A stretch of 38,350 bases of DNA from JAPOQD01 sp964620555 (GTDB taxonomy: Bacteria > Pseudomonadota > Gammaproteobacteria > Pseudomonadales > Halieaceae). Of this stretch, positions 1-8,389 are shown in pieces; position 1 is the first letter of the stretch; the number at the start of each line of letters is the position of its first letter. Below the pieces are notes generated by a model. The model saw nothing but the letters and a program-made list of their open reading frames with translations. It did not search any database and was not told the origin of the DNA. A program made the position numbers and the translations under genes. The stretch spans positions 1-38,350 of the forward strand of contig CAZUGZ010000021.1 in NCBI GenBank assembly GCA_964620555.1, read 5' to 3'.

Positions 1-262
1 CTTTGTCGTAGCCGAACTGGCGTTTTATCCGATAGAAGCAATGCCCTACCTTCGCCCTGACACTGGCCTTTGATTTTTCAACCTGCGACAAAGGGTCCGA
101 GGGTGCAAGTTGTGCACGTTTGCCAGGGCGCATCGCTATAAACCAGTCCACATCTCGTCCTTCATGTTCCGGTCGCTTTTCAATGCCCTGATAACCCGCA
201 TCTCCCCAGACGCGTTCTTCTTCTCCGTTTTTCAGAGATGCCCTAGCTAAATCATGTGTCGG
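1..262 (-). pseudogene. IS5-family transposase remnant (C-terminal part, cut by window edge)
   Basis: An open frame on the minus strand runs from 262 down to the window edge. It reads like the C-terminal catalytic part of an IS5-type DDE transposase: VWGDAGYQGIEKRPEH, then WFIAMRPGKRAQL, then SVRAKVGHCFYRIKRQFGY. A stop codon (TAA, 263-265) sits directly upstream and no start follows, so the 5' half is missing. In the last block, family members have Glu at the place where this copy has Gly (KVGHC for KVEHC); that Glu is the third residue of the DDE triad, so the copy should be inactive even if the rest lay elsewhere. Family assignment is from motif recognition, not a search. Confidence 0.8.
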
Positions 263-345
263 TTACCGCGTAGGGGTATAATGAGGGGTGTTGATAATGT
301 CCCATTATAAAATATTTACATATATCAAAAAGATATGTTTCATAT

Positions 346-409
346 GGGTGGCATGATGTAAGCCGCCCGAACCGTGGCAAAAGACCCCGCCCCGTGCGGG
401 GTTTTTTTT
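346..409 (+). terminator. Hairpin plus rho-independent terminator without an obvious upstream gene
   Basis: A first hairpin pairs GGGTGGC (346-352) with GCCGCCC (362-368). It is followed by a classic intrinsic terminator: CCCCGC (385-390), 5-nt loop, GCGGGG (396-401), then eight T (402-409). No intact plus-strand gene precedes it. It either ends a gene lost when the IS5-like element decayed or ends a small RNA from the AT-rich stretch at about 290-345. The stretch 263-345 holds no gene that I can support. Confidence 0.75.
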
Positions 410-432
410 GTCTGGTTTTCGGCCCAGCCCAT

Positions 433-460
433 TTGTAAAATCCCCGGCTGGCATTAGAAT
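433..460 (+). promoter_or_regulatory. Candidate sigma-70 promoter for the PuuD-like gene
   Basis: TTGTAA (433-438) and TAGAAT (455-460) are separated by 16 nt, just downstream of a strong terminator. Transcription would give a leader of about 100 nt before the start codon at 568. The leader contains a short hairpin (GCACC/GGTGC near 520-535). Confidence 0.5.
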
Positions 461-567
461 GCCGTTAAGCAGGCGTTCCCGGTGAGGGCGGCCCGGCCTC
501 GGTTGTGAGAGGGGCAGGGCGGGCACCACGGTGCGCCGCGGGATTACCGACAAGGGGAGATAAACCG

Positions 568-1185
568 ATGATTCTGGAATTCATTTTTCGTTGGGCGCAC
601 GTGTTGTTTGGCGTGGTCTGGATCGGCATGTTGTATTACTTCAACTTCGTGCAAACCGAGTATTTCAAGGAAGCCGAGGCGGAGGCCAAGGCCGATGCTA
701 TGAAGAAGCTGGCGCCCCGAGCGTTGTGGTGGTTCCGCTGGGGGGCGATGTTCACCTTCCTCACCGGCCTGTACCTGCTGTACAGCATTGGCGCTCACAA
801 CAATCTGCACGGCCAACCGGTAATCTGGGTTGGTGCCCTGGCAGGTATTATCATGTTCCTCAACGTGTGGCTGGTCATCTGGCCGAACCAGCAGATCGTG
901 CTGGGCATGAAAGAGGGCGACGGTCCCGCCGCCGCTGCCAAGGCGGGTTTGGCTTCACGCACCAATACGCTGTTTTCGGGCCCCATGCTGTTCGGCATGG
1001 TGGGTTCCAGGCACTATTACATTGACGCCAGCCCCACCGCTTTGTATCTCGCCCTCGGGCTGATTGTGTTGTTGGAATTGAATGCACTGTTCGGCAAGAC
1101 CGGCCCTCTGACCACGGTGCGCGGGGTGATCCACTGCAGCATCGCGCTGACCGCGGTAATCTGGCTGATTCTGGAACTGGTGTAG
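568..1185 (+). CDS. PuuD-like integral membrane protein (urate hydroxylase N-terminal domain type)
   Basis: The 205-residue protein is almost entirely membrane helices: about residues 5-25 (RWAHVLFGVVWIGMLYYFNF), 50-70, 82-108, 153-172 and 182-203. The RWAHVLFGVVWIG and WWFRWGAMFTFLTG segments resemble the membrane domain of PuuD-type urate hydroxylases (COG3748). Full-length PuuD carries a C-terminal cytochrome c domain; here the protein stops after the last helix and no CXXCH motif is present. It is therefore a stand-alone membrane domain of uncertain activity, and no purine-catabolism gene lies nearby. ATG 568 was chosen over an upstream in-frame start because AGGGGAGA (553-560) is well placed. 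Family likeness is fairly sure; function is open. Confidence 0.7.
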   Translation: MILEFIFRWAHVLFGVVWIGMLYYFNFVQTEYFKEAEAEAKADAMKKLAPRALWWFRWGAMFTFLTGLYLLYSIGAHNNLHGQPVIWVGALAGIIMFLNVWLVIWPNQQIVLGMKEGDGPAAAAKAGLASRTNTLFSGPMLFGMVGSRHYYIDASPTALYLALGLIVLLELNALFGKTGPLTTVRGVIHCSIALTAVIWLILELV

Positions 1186-1212
1186 TGAATCTCCCCGGGG
1201 CGGCTCGATGCC

Positions 1213-1980
1213 ATGCCTGACAACGGCGACTCCATCGGTCCCATTCCACCCATCATCCCGGCCCGGGACGAGGTGGTGGCGCGCCAGCCGCCCCCCGGCC
1301 GCAGCCGCAGGCAGGGGGACTCGGGCGGCACCGCCGCCGCGGGTACCCCGTGGTGGCTGTTGTCGTTGCTGGTATTGAGCCTGCTGCTGGCGGCCGCGGC
1401 CTGTGCCTGGGCCTGGCAACTGCAAGGGCAATTGCAGGGACGTCAGGTGTCGGTGGGGGCGGACCTGGAGCACCAGGAACAGCGCATTGCCGACCTCGAA
1501 GAACGTCTCTCGGACACCGATGAAGGGGTGAATCAGTCCGCTGCCGCCATGGGGGTAAAGATCAAGGAACTGTACTCGGAAGTCGACAAGCTGTGGGCTT
1601 CCGCCTGGCGCACCAACAAGGCCAAGATCGCCGCCCTGGAAAAGGCCGATGGCGCGACCCGGGACCAGTTGGCCAGGCTGGCTAAAACCGACAGCTCCTA
1701 CTCCACCCAACTCAAGGCGCTGGGCGCGGAGATGAAAGATCTGCAAGTCCTGGCGGATGCCGCCGAGCGTTTGCAGCAGGCCAACCGCAGCAGTGAAGCC
1801 CAACTGGAAAAGCTCGGTGACGATCTCAGCCTGTTGCAACTGGAATACGCCAGACTGCGGAAACGGGTAGCTACCAACGAAGAGTGGGTCGAGTCCAACA
1901 ACGCCTTTCGAAAACAGGTCAACCGCAGTCTGCAGGAAATCAACGCCCGCCAGGGCCGGGTTGCCGAGAGCAGCAATTAA
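1213..1980 (+). CDS. Single-pass membrane protein with a long coiled coil, unknown function
   Basis: This 255-residue protein has a Pro/Arg-rich cytoplasmic N-terminus (1-44), one membrane helix (about 46-70, WWLLSLLVLSLLLAAAACAW) and a C-terminal 180 residues dominated by charged heptad-like sequence (HQEQRIADLEERLSD, ERLQQANRSSEAQLEKLGDD). This predicts a membrane-anchored coiled coil in the periplasm. It starts 27 nt after the PuuD-like gene and ends 56 nt before the fumarase gene, so it may be co-transcribed with the former. I recognise no enzymatic motif. It resembles the poorly described chromosome-segregation-ATPase-like proteins near fumarase genes in some gammaproteobacteria, but that is only an impression. 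Confidence 0.7.
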   Translation: MPDNGDSIGPIPPIIPARDEVVARQPPPGRSRRQGDSGGTAAAGTPWWLLSLLVLSLLLAAAACAWAWQLQGQLQGRQVSVGADLEHQEQRIADLEERLSDTDEGVNQSAAAMGVKIKELYSEVDKLWASAWRTNKAKIAALEKADGATRDQLARLAKTDSSYSTQLKALGAEMKDLQVLADAAERLQQANRSSEAQLEKLGDDLSLLQLEYARLRKRVATNEEWVESNNAFRKQVNRSLQEINARQGRVAESSN

Positions 1981-2036
1981 TCCGGGGTTCCTTGGGCTAC
2001 AATGCAGGTTCAACCAGACCCGTTAGCAGGTGTGCC

Positions 2037-3560
2037 ATGACGGTGATTTCCCAGGACGACCTGATCGACAGCGTGGCCGATGCCCTGCAGTTCATTTCCT
2101 GTTTCCATCCCCTCGATTACATCAACGCCGTGCACCGGGCCTATGAACGGGAGGAGAATCCCGCGGCCCGGGACGCCATGGCGCAAATTCTCATCAATTC
2201 GCGCATGTGCGCCCAGGGGCGCCGTCCGATTTGCCAGGACACGGGCATTGTCAACGTGTTCCTGAAAATCGGCATGGAGGTGCGTTGGGATGCCCAACTG
2301 TCGGTAACCGAGATGGTCGATGAGGGAGTGCGCCGCGCCTATCGGCACCCGGACAATCCGTTGCGCGCCTCCATCGTGTCCGATCCCACCGGAGCCCGCG
2401 GCAACACCGGCGACAATACCCCCGCCGTGGTGTACATGGAGGTGGTGCCCGGGAATACTGTCGAGGTGAAGCTGGCCGCCAAGGGTGGCGGATCCGAGAA
2501 TAAATCGCGCCTGGCCATGCTCAATCCCTCCGCCGACATCGTCGACTGGGTAGTGCGAACCCTGCCCACCATGGGCGCCGGCTGGTGTCCACCCGGCCTG
2601 TTGGGCATCGGCATCGGTGGCAGTGCGGAAAAGGCGGCGCTGATGGCCAAGGAAGCCCTGCTGGACCCCATCGATATCGATCTCCTGCGACAGCGCGGGC
2701 CATCCAGCCGGATCGAGGAACTGCGGCTGGAAATCATGGACGAGGTCAACAAACTCGGCATCGGCGCCCAGGGCCTCGGCGGCCTGACTACCGTGGTGGA
2801 TGTCAAGATCAAGGATTACCCGACCCACTCCGCCTCGCTGCCCGTGGCCATGATTCCCAATTGCGCCGCCACCCGCCACGCCCATTTCGTGCTGGATGGT
2901 TCCGGCCCGGCCCGGCAAACTCCGCCCCGACTGGAGGATTGGCCGGAAGTAACCTGGGAAGTGGGGGAGCAGGCTCGGCGGGTGGACCTGAACCAGGTCA
3001 CCGCTGCACAGATGGCGCTGTGGCAGCCCGGGGAAACCCTGCTGTTGTCCGGTACCCTGTTGACCGGGCGCGATGCGGCGCACAAGCGGATCAGGCAGTT
3101 GATCGAATCGGGCCAGGGTCTGCCACCCCAGGTAGATCTGGCCGGCAAGTTCATTTACTACGTGGGTCCGGTGGACCCGGTGGGCGATGAAATAGTGGGC
3201 CCGGCGGGCCCGACCACTGCCGACCGCATGGACCAGTACGCCGATTTCCTGTTGGAACACACCGGCTTGCTGGGCATGATCGGCAAGGCTGAGCGGGGGC
3301 CCGATGCCATCGAGGCGATCCGGAAGCACGCCGCCACCTACCTGATCGCGGTCGGGGGGGCTGCCTACCTGGTCTCCAAGGCGATTACCAGGGCGCGGGT
3401 GGTCGCCTTCCCGGAACTGGGCATGGAGGCCATCTATGAATTCGAGGTCAGGGATATGCCGGTGACGGTGGCCGTGGACTGCCGCGGCGAGTCCATTCAC
3501 AACACCGGCCCGGCGCTGTGGAAGGCGCGCATCGAGGAACGGGCCATCGAAGTGGGATGA
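2037..3560 (+). CDS. fumA: Class I (iron-sulfur) fumarate hydratase
   Basis: Interconverts fumarate and malate in the TCA cycle, using a 4Fe-4S cluster in the cytosol. The 507-residue protein has the class I two-part layout: an N-terminal alpha-type domain with RRPICQDTGIVNVF, GNTGDNTPAVVY, KGGGSENKSRL and GAGWCPPGLLGIGIGGSAEKA, then a C-terminal beta-type domain with LTGRDAAHKRI, YYVGPVDPV and GPTTADRMDQY. Cluster Cys candidates are in ICQDTG, GAGWCPPG and IPNCAATRH. Length fits the single-chain enzymes of pseudomonads (about 505). ATG 2037 starts the conserved N-terminus; an upstream in-frame start would overlap the preceding gene and add nothing family-like. A TACAAT box at 1998-2003 may be its -10 element. 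Confidence 0.95.
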   Translation: MTVISQDDLIDSVADALQFISCFHPLDYINAVHRAYEREENPAARDAMAQILINSRMCAQGRRPICQDTGIVNVFLKIGMEVRWDAQLSVTEMVDEGVRRAYRHPDNPLRASIVSDPTGARGNTGDNTPAVVYMEVVPGNTVEVKLAAKGGGSENKSRLAMLNPSADIVDWVVRTLPTMGAGWCPPGLLGIGIGGSAEKAALMAKEALLDPIDIDLLRQRGPSSRIEELRLEIMDEVNKLGIGAQGLGGLTTVVDVKIKDYPTHSASLPVAMIPNCAATRHAHFVLDGSGPARQTPPRLEDWPEVTWEVGEQARRVDLNQVTAAQMALWQPGETLLLSGTLLTGRDAAHKRIRQLIESGQGLPPQVDLAGKFIYYVGPVDPVGDEIVGPAGPTTADRMDQYADFLLEHTGLLGMIGKAERGPDAIEAIRKHAATYLIAVGGAAYLVSKAITRARVVAFPELGMEAIYEFEVRDMPVTVAVDCRGESIHNTGPALWKARIEERAIEVG

Positions 3561-3622
3561 ATTCCCGAATCACAGTTCCGTCGGCAGTCGATTGAGCGGT
3601 CATCCGGTGCGGGAGTCGAGGC

Positions 3623-5053
3623 TTGAAGGGTAGTTTCTACTGGCACGATTACGAGACCTTTGGTAGCGACCCCAGCCGTGACCGTCCGGTGCAATTTGCC
3701 GGGCTGCGCACCGACCTCGAATTGAATGTCATCTCCGAACCACTGGTGGTGTTCTGCCAGCCGGCCCGCGATGTGCTGCCGCAGCCGCACGCCTGCCTGG
3801 TGCACGGCATCACTCCCCAGCAGGCACTGCGGGAAGGGGTGTGCGAAGCGGAATTCACTGCCCTGATTCACCAGCAACTGGCCCTCCCCGGCACCTGTGG
3901 TGTGGGTTACAACAACATCGATTTCGACGACGAGGTCACTCGTCATATCCTGTACCGTAACTTTTACGACCCCTATGAAAGGGAATACAAACACGGTAAT
4001 TCGCGCTGGGATATCATCAATCTGCTGCGCCTTGCCCAGGCGCTGCGGCCGGAGAGCCTGGTCTGGCCGCGGCGTGCTGACGGCCACCCGAGCTTCAGGC
4101 TGGAGGACCTCGCCCCGGCCAATGGCATAGAGCACCAGGCACACGATGCCAGTGCCGACACCCGGGCGACGCTGGCGCTGGCGCGCCTGCTGCGGCAGCG
4201 CCAGCCCCGCATGTTTGACTACGTGCTGGCCCAGCGCAACAGGTCGGCGGTGCTGAAGCAACTGGATATCTCCGCCATGAAACCGGTGCTGCACGTCTCG
4301 CCGAAGTTCGGCGCCGCGCGTTCCAACATCGGCCTGGTGGCCCCGGTGGCCAGGCACCCTGACAACCGCAATGAAATCATCTGCGTCGATCTGTCGCGCG
4401 ACCCCACCGAGCTGGCCGATTTGAGTGCGGCCCGGATCGGCGAGCGCCTGTTTTGCCCGAGAGCCGAGTTGGCGGCGGGAACCGAGCGCCCGGCGATCAA
4501 GAATATTCGCATCAACCGATGCCCCGTCGTGGTGACGCCCAGGTTGCTCGATGACGCCGCCGCCGAGCGCCTGAACATCGATCTGGCGGCCCAGCGGGAC
4601 CATGCCACCCGCCTGAAGACCCTGCCCGGCCTGGCCGACAAACTACAACAGGTGCACGCCGGGCGGCAGTTTCCCAGCCCCCGGCACCCCGACCAGATGC
4701 TCTACAGCGGCTCGTTCTTCGGCCCGGCGGACAGCAGGGCCAGGGACTGGGTGCGCAGCGCCAACCCCGATCAATTGCGCGAGGAGCCACCCGGCTTCGC
4801 GGATCCGAGGTTGCCGGACATGCTGTTTTACTACCGGGCCCGCAACTACCCGCAGAGCCTGACCGAGGCGGAGCAGGTCCGGTGGGAGGAGGTTCGCTAC
4901 CAGTACCTGACCGACCCGGCGGCGGGGGCCGGCCTGTGCCTGGAGGAGTATCTGGCGATCATCGAGCAGTTGCAACGGGAGCCGGCATTGACTCCCGGGG
5001 ACCGGGACGTGTTGAACGCGCTGCAGGATTACAGCGACCTGTTGCTGGCCTGA
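3623..5053 (+). CDS. sbcB: Exodeoxyribonuclease I (TTG start)
   Basis: A 3'-5' single-strand DNA exonuclease used in recombination and mismatch repair. The 476-residue product matches the E. coli length (475). DEDDh-type catalytic residues are visible: D9 and E11 in DYETFG, D102 in YNNIDFDDE, H174 and D179 in HDASADTRAT. The rest follows the SH3-like and helical ExoI C-terminal region (RLFCPRAEL, FPSPRHPDQMLYSG, LPDMLFYYRARNYP). The start is TTG at 3623; no ATG or GTG would preserve the DYETFG block, and GGGAGTCGAG lies at 3611-3620. It stands 62 nt after the fumarase gene and is followed by a separate promoter-like region. Confidence 0.95.
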   Translation: MKGSFYWHDYETFGSDPSRDRPVQFAGLRTDLELNVISEPLVVFCQPARDVLPQPHACLVHGITPQQALREGVCEAEFTALIHQQLALPGTCGVGYNNIDFDDEVTRHILYRNFYDPYEREYKHGNSRWDIINLLRLAQALRPESLVWPRRADGHPSFRLEDLAPANGIEHQAHDASADTRATLALARLLRQRQPRMFDYVLAQRNRSAVLKQLDISAMKPVLHVSPKFGAARSNIGLVAPVARHPDNRNEIICVDLSRDPTELADLSAARIGERLFCPRAELAAGTERPAIKNIRINRCPVVVTPRLLDDAAAERLNIDLAAQRDHATRLKTLPGLADKLQQVHAGRQFPSPRHPDQMLYSGSFFGPADSRARDWVRSANPDQLREEPPGFADPRLPDMLFYYRARNYPQSLTEAEQVRWEEVRYQYLTDPAAGAGLCLEEYLAIIEQLQREPALTPGDRDVLNALQDYSDLLLA

Positions 5054-5110
5054 CCCCCAACATCGGGCATTTTGTTGTCTTTTTTCCGTATTCTGCCGCT
5101 GGTGCCCGTT

Positions 5111-5147
5111 TATAATGGGCGCGCCATTCCACCGGGAGAATGCCGTG
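5111..5147 (+). promoter_or_regulatory. pyrB -10 box, ribosome binding site and start-site decision
   Basis: A perfect TATAAT (5111-5116) lies upstream of pyrB. Its last two bases begin an in-frame ATG (5115) that would otherwise look like the start. Because that ATG lies inside the -10 box it cannot be in the message made from this promoter. GTG 5145, preceded by GGGAG (5134-5138), is the better start. The -35 region is poor. Confidence 0.55.
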
Positions 5148-6164
5148 CAATTCGCTGGCAGCCACATCCTCTCCGTCGACCAGTTTGAACGCGCCGACAT
5201 CGAAGCCATATTTGGCGTAGCCGACCGCATGGAGCCCTATGCCCATCGCCGCATGATCACCCATGTGCTGGATGGCGCCATTCTCGGCTCCATGTTTTTT
5301 GAGCCCAGCACCCGCACCCGGGTCAGTTTTGGCTGCGCCTTCAATCTGCTGGGTGGTCACGTGCGGGAAACCACCGGCTTCGAACATTCCGCCATCGCCA
5401 AGGGCGAATCCCTGTACGACACCGCCCGGGTGATTTCCGGGTACAGCGATATCATCGCCATGCGCCATCCCCGGGCCGGTTCGGTAGAGGAGTTTGCCCA
5501 TGCCAGCCGGGTGCCGGTGCTCAATGGCGGCGACGGCAGCAATGAACACCCCAGCCAGGCCCTGCTGGATCTGTACACCATCCGTAGCGAGTTGCGTCAT
5601 CGCGGCGGCGGCATCGACCGGATTCGCATCGCCCTGATCGGCGATCTGCGCTTCGGCCGCACCGTACATTCCCTGTGCAAGCTGCTGAGCCTGTATCGGG
5701 ACCTGGAAGTACACCTGATTTCACCTCCGGAACTGACAATGCCTGCTGAAATTGTCGAAAGGATGCGCGAGGCGGGTCACCGGGTGAGCGAGAGCAGTGA
5801 GTTGGAGACGCATATCAGCGATGTGGACATTGCCTATTCGACCCGCATTCAGGAGGAGCGCTTTGGCAGCCGCGAAGATGCCGACCGCTACCGGGGGCGC
5901 TTTCGCCTCAACCGCCACATCTACACCCAGCACTGCGACCCCAACACGGTGATCATGCACCCGCTGCCACGCGATTCCCGCGCCGAAGCCAACGAACTGG
6001 ACAGCGATCTCAACGACCATCCCAACCTGGCCATTTTTCGTCAGGCCGACAACGGCGTGCTGGTGCGCATGGCACTGTTTGCCATGGTGCTGGAGGTCGT
6101 GGATGAGGTGGAGCGGGATGCCCGCGGCGTCAACTGGTATACCGGCAGCCGCTTCCAGCCATGA
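5145..6164 (+). CDS. pyrB: Aspartate carbamoyltransferase catalytic subunit
   Basis: Joins carbamoyl phosphate and aspartate in the committed step of pyrimidine synthesis. From GTG 5145 the product has 339 residues, longer than E. coli PyrB (310). Active-site blocks are intact: FEPSTRTRVSF (carbamoyl-phosphate loop), AKGESL (the 80s loop Lys), MRHP, NEHPSQALLDL (His and Gln), GDLRFGRTVHSL and MHPLPRDS. The IGDLRFGRTVHSL and STRIQEERF blocks are closer to E. coli PyrB than to the pseudomonad form. No pyrI regulatory-subunit gene and no pyrC-like partner are next to it. Its stop overlaps the murJ start in ATGA (6161-6164), an unusual pairing of pyrimidine and cell-wall genes. Confidence 0.95.
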   Translation: MQFAGSHILSVDQFERADIEAIFGVADRMEPYAHRRMITHVLDGAILGSMFFEPSTRTRVSFGCAFNLLGGHVRETTGFEHSAIAKGESLYDTARVISGYSDIIAMRHPRAGSVEEFAHASRVPVLNGGDGSNEHPSQALLDLYTIRSELRHRGGGIDRIRIALIGDLRFGRTVHSLCKLLSLYRDLEVHLISPPELTMPAEIVERMREAGHRVSESSELETHISDVDIAYSTRIQEERFGSREDADRYRGRFRLNRHIYTQHCDPNTVIMHPLPRDSRAEANELDSDLNDHPNLAIFRQADNGVLVRMALFAMVLEVVDEVERDARGVNWYTGSRFQP

Positions 6165-7783
6165 ATCCCGCACACGAGGAGGAACTGAGCGAGTCCTTCG
6201 CCGACCCGTTGAGTGAAGAACAGGACGCCGGTTTGCTGCGCTCCAGTGTGGTGGTCGCCGCCATGACCTCGCTGTCGCGGGTGCTGGGCCTGGCGCGGGA
6301 TATCGCCATCGCCGGCCTGGTGGGCGCCGCGGCCAATGCGGACGCATTTTTTATCGCTTTCAAGGTCCCCCAGTTCCTGCGCCGCCTGTTCGCCGAGGGA
6401 GCCTTTTCCCAGGCCTTCGTGCCGGTGCTGGCGGAATATCGCCAGCGCGGCTCCCAGGCTGCGGTTCGGGATCTGCTGAACCGGGTCGCGGGCGTGCTCG
6501 GCGGCAGCCTGATCCTGGTTACCGGCCTGATGGTGTTGGCGGCGCCGCTGGTGACGGCTGTGTTTGCCCCGGGTTTTGTGGGACATCCGCTGAAATACCA
6601 CCTCACCACGGAGTTGATCCGCATCACCTTTCCCTACCTGCTGCTGATCTCCCTGGCCGGATTCTGTGCCGCGGTACTCAACAGTTTCGGGCGTTTTGCG
6701 GTGCCGGCCCTGGCTCCGGTGTGGCTGAACCTGGCCCTCATCGGCGCCGCTGTCCTGGCCGCGCCGATGCTGGAGGAGCCGGTCTATGCCCTGGCCTGGG
6801 CGGTGTTGCTGGCCGGGGCGGTGCAACTGTTGTTCCAGTTGCCCTTCCTCTACCAGTTGCGGGTGTTGCCCAGACCCATCTGGGATACCCGGCACGAGGG
6901 GGTGCATCGCATCATGATGCTGATGCTGCCGGCGCTGTTCGGGGTCTCGGTCAGCCAGATCAACCTGCTGCTGGATACGGTGTTGGCCAGTTTCCTGCCC
7001 ACCGGCAGCGTGTCCTGGTTGTACTACTCGGACCGGCTGACCGAACTGCCGCTGGGTGTTTTCGGCATCGCCATTGCCACCGTGATCCTGCCCAGCCTGT
7101 CGCGGCAGCAGGCCGAGGCCTCCCACCGGCAGTTTTCCCGCACCCTGGACTGGGCCGTGCGCAACGTGCTGCTGATTGGCCTGCCGGCCAGTCTGGGGCT
7201 GCTGGTGCTGGCCGAACCCATCCTCATCAGCCTGTTTCAGTACGGTGCCCTGCAAAGTCACGACGTGCAGATGGCCAGCCTCAGCCTGCGCGCCTACAGC
7301 CTCGGCCTGTTGCCCTTCATGCTGGTGAAGGTACTCGCGCCCGGGTTTTATGCCCAGCAGGACCTGCGCACCCCGGTGAAAATCGGCATCATCGCCATGT
7401 TCGCCAACATGGTGCTCAACCTGCTGTTGGTCTTTCCGCTGCATTGGTACTGGCAGGTGGGCCATGTGGGGCTGGCACTGGCCACCAGCCTGGCGGCCTT
7501 TCTCAACGCCGGGCTGCTGTACCGCGGCCTGCGCCGGCAAGGGGTCTTCCGCCACGAACCCGGTTGGTCGAAGCAACTGCTGCGGATGCTGCTGTGCAGC
7601 GCACTGATGCTCGCCGTACTGTGGTGGCTGCTGCCCCCCAGCGAGCACTGGCTGGACTGGCGGTGGTGGCAACGGGCCCTGCAACTGGGTTGGCTGGTGA
7701 TCGTCGGGCTGGGGGTTTACCTGGCTGCCCAGTTTGCCCTGGGAACCCGCGGCAGGGATTTTCACGCACCCAAAGCGGGTTGA
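6161..7783 (+). CDS. murJ: Lipid II flippase MurJ
   Basis: Flips lipid II across the inner membrane for peptidoglycan synthesis. The 540-residue protein has the MVF/MviN fold with about 14 membrane helices. Diagnostic segments are LRSSVVVAAMTSLSRVLGLARD, split by residue 40, then DAFFIAFKVPQFLRRLFAEGAFSQAFVPV and the C-terminal membrane region. An acidic extension of about 25 residues precedes the first helix; no later Met would fit, and the ATGA overlap with pyrB supports translational coupling. In most gammaproteobacteria murJ is followed directly by ribF. Here 3.2 kb intervenes, and the final codons of murJ are partly repeated just upstream of ribF. Confidence 0.95.
   Translation: MNPAHEEELSESFADPLSEEQDAGLLRSSVVVAAMTSLSRVLGLARDIAIAGLVGAAANADAFFIAFKVPQFLRRLFAEGAFSQAFVPVLAEYRQRGSQAAVRDLLNRVAGVLGGSLILVTGLMVLAAPLVTAVFAPGFVGHPLKYHLTTELIRITFPYLLLISLAGFCAAVLNSFGRFAVPALAPVWLNLALIGAAVLAAPMLEEPVYALAWAVLLAGAVQLLFQLPFLYQLRVLPRPIWDTRHEGVHRIMMLMLPALFGVSVSQINLLLDTVLASFLPTGSVSWLYYSDRLTELPLGVFGIAIATVILPSLSRQQAEASHRQFSRTLDWAVRNVLLIGLPASLGLLVLAEPILISLFQYGALQSHDVQMASLSLRAYSLGLLPFMLVKVLAPGFYAQQDLRTPVKIGIIAMFANMVLNLLLVFPLHWYWQVGHVGLALATSLAAFLNAGLLYRGLRRQGVFRHEPGWSKQLLRMLLCSALMLAVLWWLLPPSEHWLDWRWWQRALQLGWLVIVGLGVYLAAQFALGTRGRDFHAPKAG
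7751..7780 (+). repeat. Direct repeat copy A: 3' end of murJ
   Basis: Thirty nucleotides forming the end of murJ (codons GRDFHAPKAG) recur at 10998-11027 with 26 of 30 identical. The two copies bracket the membrane-protein/TonB-receptor cassette. Confidence 0.8.
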
Positions 7784-7846
7784 ACCAAAGACTGACCTGA
7801 TGCCGGGCGATCCGGCCGCGTTTTGTTGCGCGGTGTAACGGGTGGC

Positions 7847-8281
7847 TTACCCCTCGCCTTTCAGCAGCGACAGACCCATCGCGCCGGCGAGCAGCGGCAG
7901 CGCGGCGTCGACCAAGGCCCACACCAGGGAGACGGCTTCCGCCCCCACTGCGGTAAAACCGGGATTCAGCAGGTTGAACCAGTTCCAGAAGAACAGGATG
8001 CCGACAAACAGGAAGCCGTAGAACAGCGCGTTGGCTGCCAGATACTCGCGGCTGACCGGCGCGTTGCCGCCCTCCTGGTCGACACCTCTCTTGCGAAGGT
8101 AGCCATAGCTCACGCCCAGCACCACCGCCAGCGCCGACAAGGGATTGATGAATCCCCAGATCGGACTGTATGGACTGGCTTCGCTGGAAACGTGATACAG
8201 CGGCTCAAAGATCGTGTGGACCGCAACCAAAACCCCAATGGCGATGAGCACTACACCAATTACGTGCCGGACAGTAGTCAT
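7847..8281 (-). CDS. Small four-helix membrane protein, unknown family
   Basis: The 144-residue protein has four predicted membrane helices: about residues 7-24, 44-61, 83-104 and 118-140 (VVLIAIGVLVAVHTIF; LSALAVVLGVSYGYL; ANALFYGFLFVGILFFW; LVWALVDAALPLLAGAMGL). ATG 8281 has a good GGAGG about 10 nt upstream on the minus strand. It is transcribed away from the TonB-dependent receptor and shares its 108-nt divergent promoter region, so the two may have moved in together. I recognise no family. Its stop lies 63 nt from the murJ stop, convergent with murJ. Confidence 0.75.
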   Translation of the reverse strand: MTTVRHVIGVVLIAIGVLVAVHTIFEPLYHVSSEASPYSPIWGFINPLSALAVVLGVSYGYLRKRGVDQEGGNAPVSREYLAANALFYGFLFVGILFFWNWFNLLNPGFTAVGAEAVSLVWALVDAALPLLAGAMGLSLLKGEG

Positions 8282-8331
8282 CGGTTCTTGCCTCCGTTCT
8301 CCCGCTACGCCTCCTATTCTGCACATTTCCG

Positions 8332-8382
8332 TTGGACTGGTCGAGGACTTTGCTATGATCCCCCGGGAATCCCGCTGGAGGA
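8332..8382 (+). promoter_or_regulatory. Promoter and RBS of the TonB-dependent receptor gene
   Basis: TTGGAC (8332-8337), a 16-nt spacer and an extended -10 (TGC then TATGAT, 8351-8359) form a strong sigma-70 promoter. GGAGGA (8377-8382) lies 7 nt before ATG 8390. I looked for a Fur-type palindrome here and saw none. Confidence 0.75.
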
Positions 8383-8389
8383 AGTTTTG

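Noticed and set aside
955..2013. A 352-codon open frame on the minus strand opposite the PuuD-like and coiled-coil genes
   Set aside because: It has low-complexity composition typical of antisense frames in GC-rich DNA and no RBS or family motif. The plus-strand genes explain the region.
6041..7765. A 574-codon minus-strand frame opposite murJ
   Set aside because: Its Gln/His/Gly-rich composition is the shadow of Leu/Ala/Val codons in a membrane protein. murJ is certain.
7802..7829. Small GC hairpins after murJ as a terminator
   Set aside because: Stems of only 5 bp and no adjacent T run; too weak to list as a terminator.
8282..8389. A Fur box or other metal-regulated operator between the membrane protein and receptor genes
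   Set aside because: No palindrome close to a Fur consensus could be found, so iron control is not claimed.
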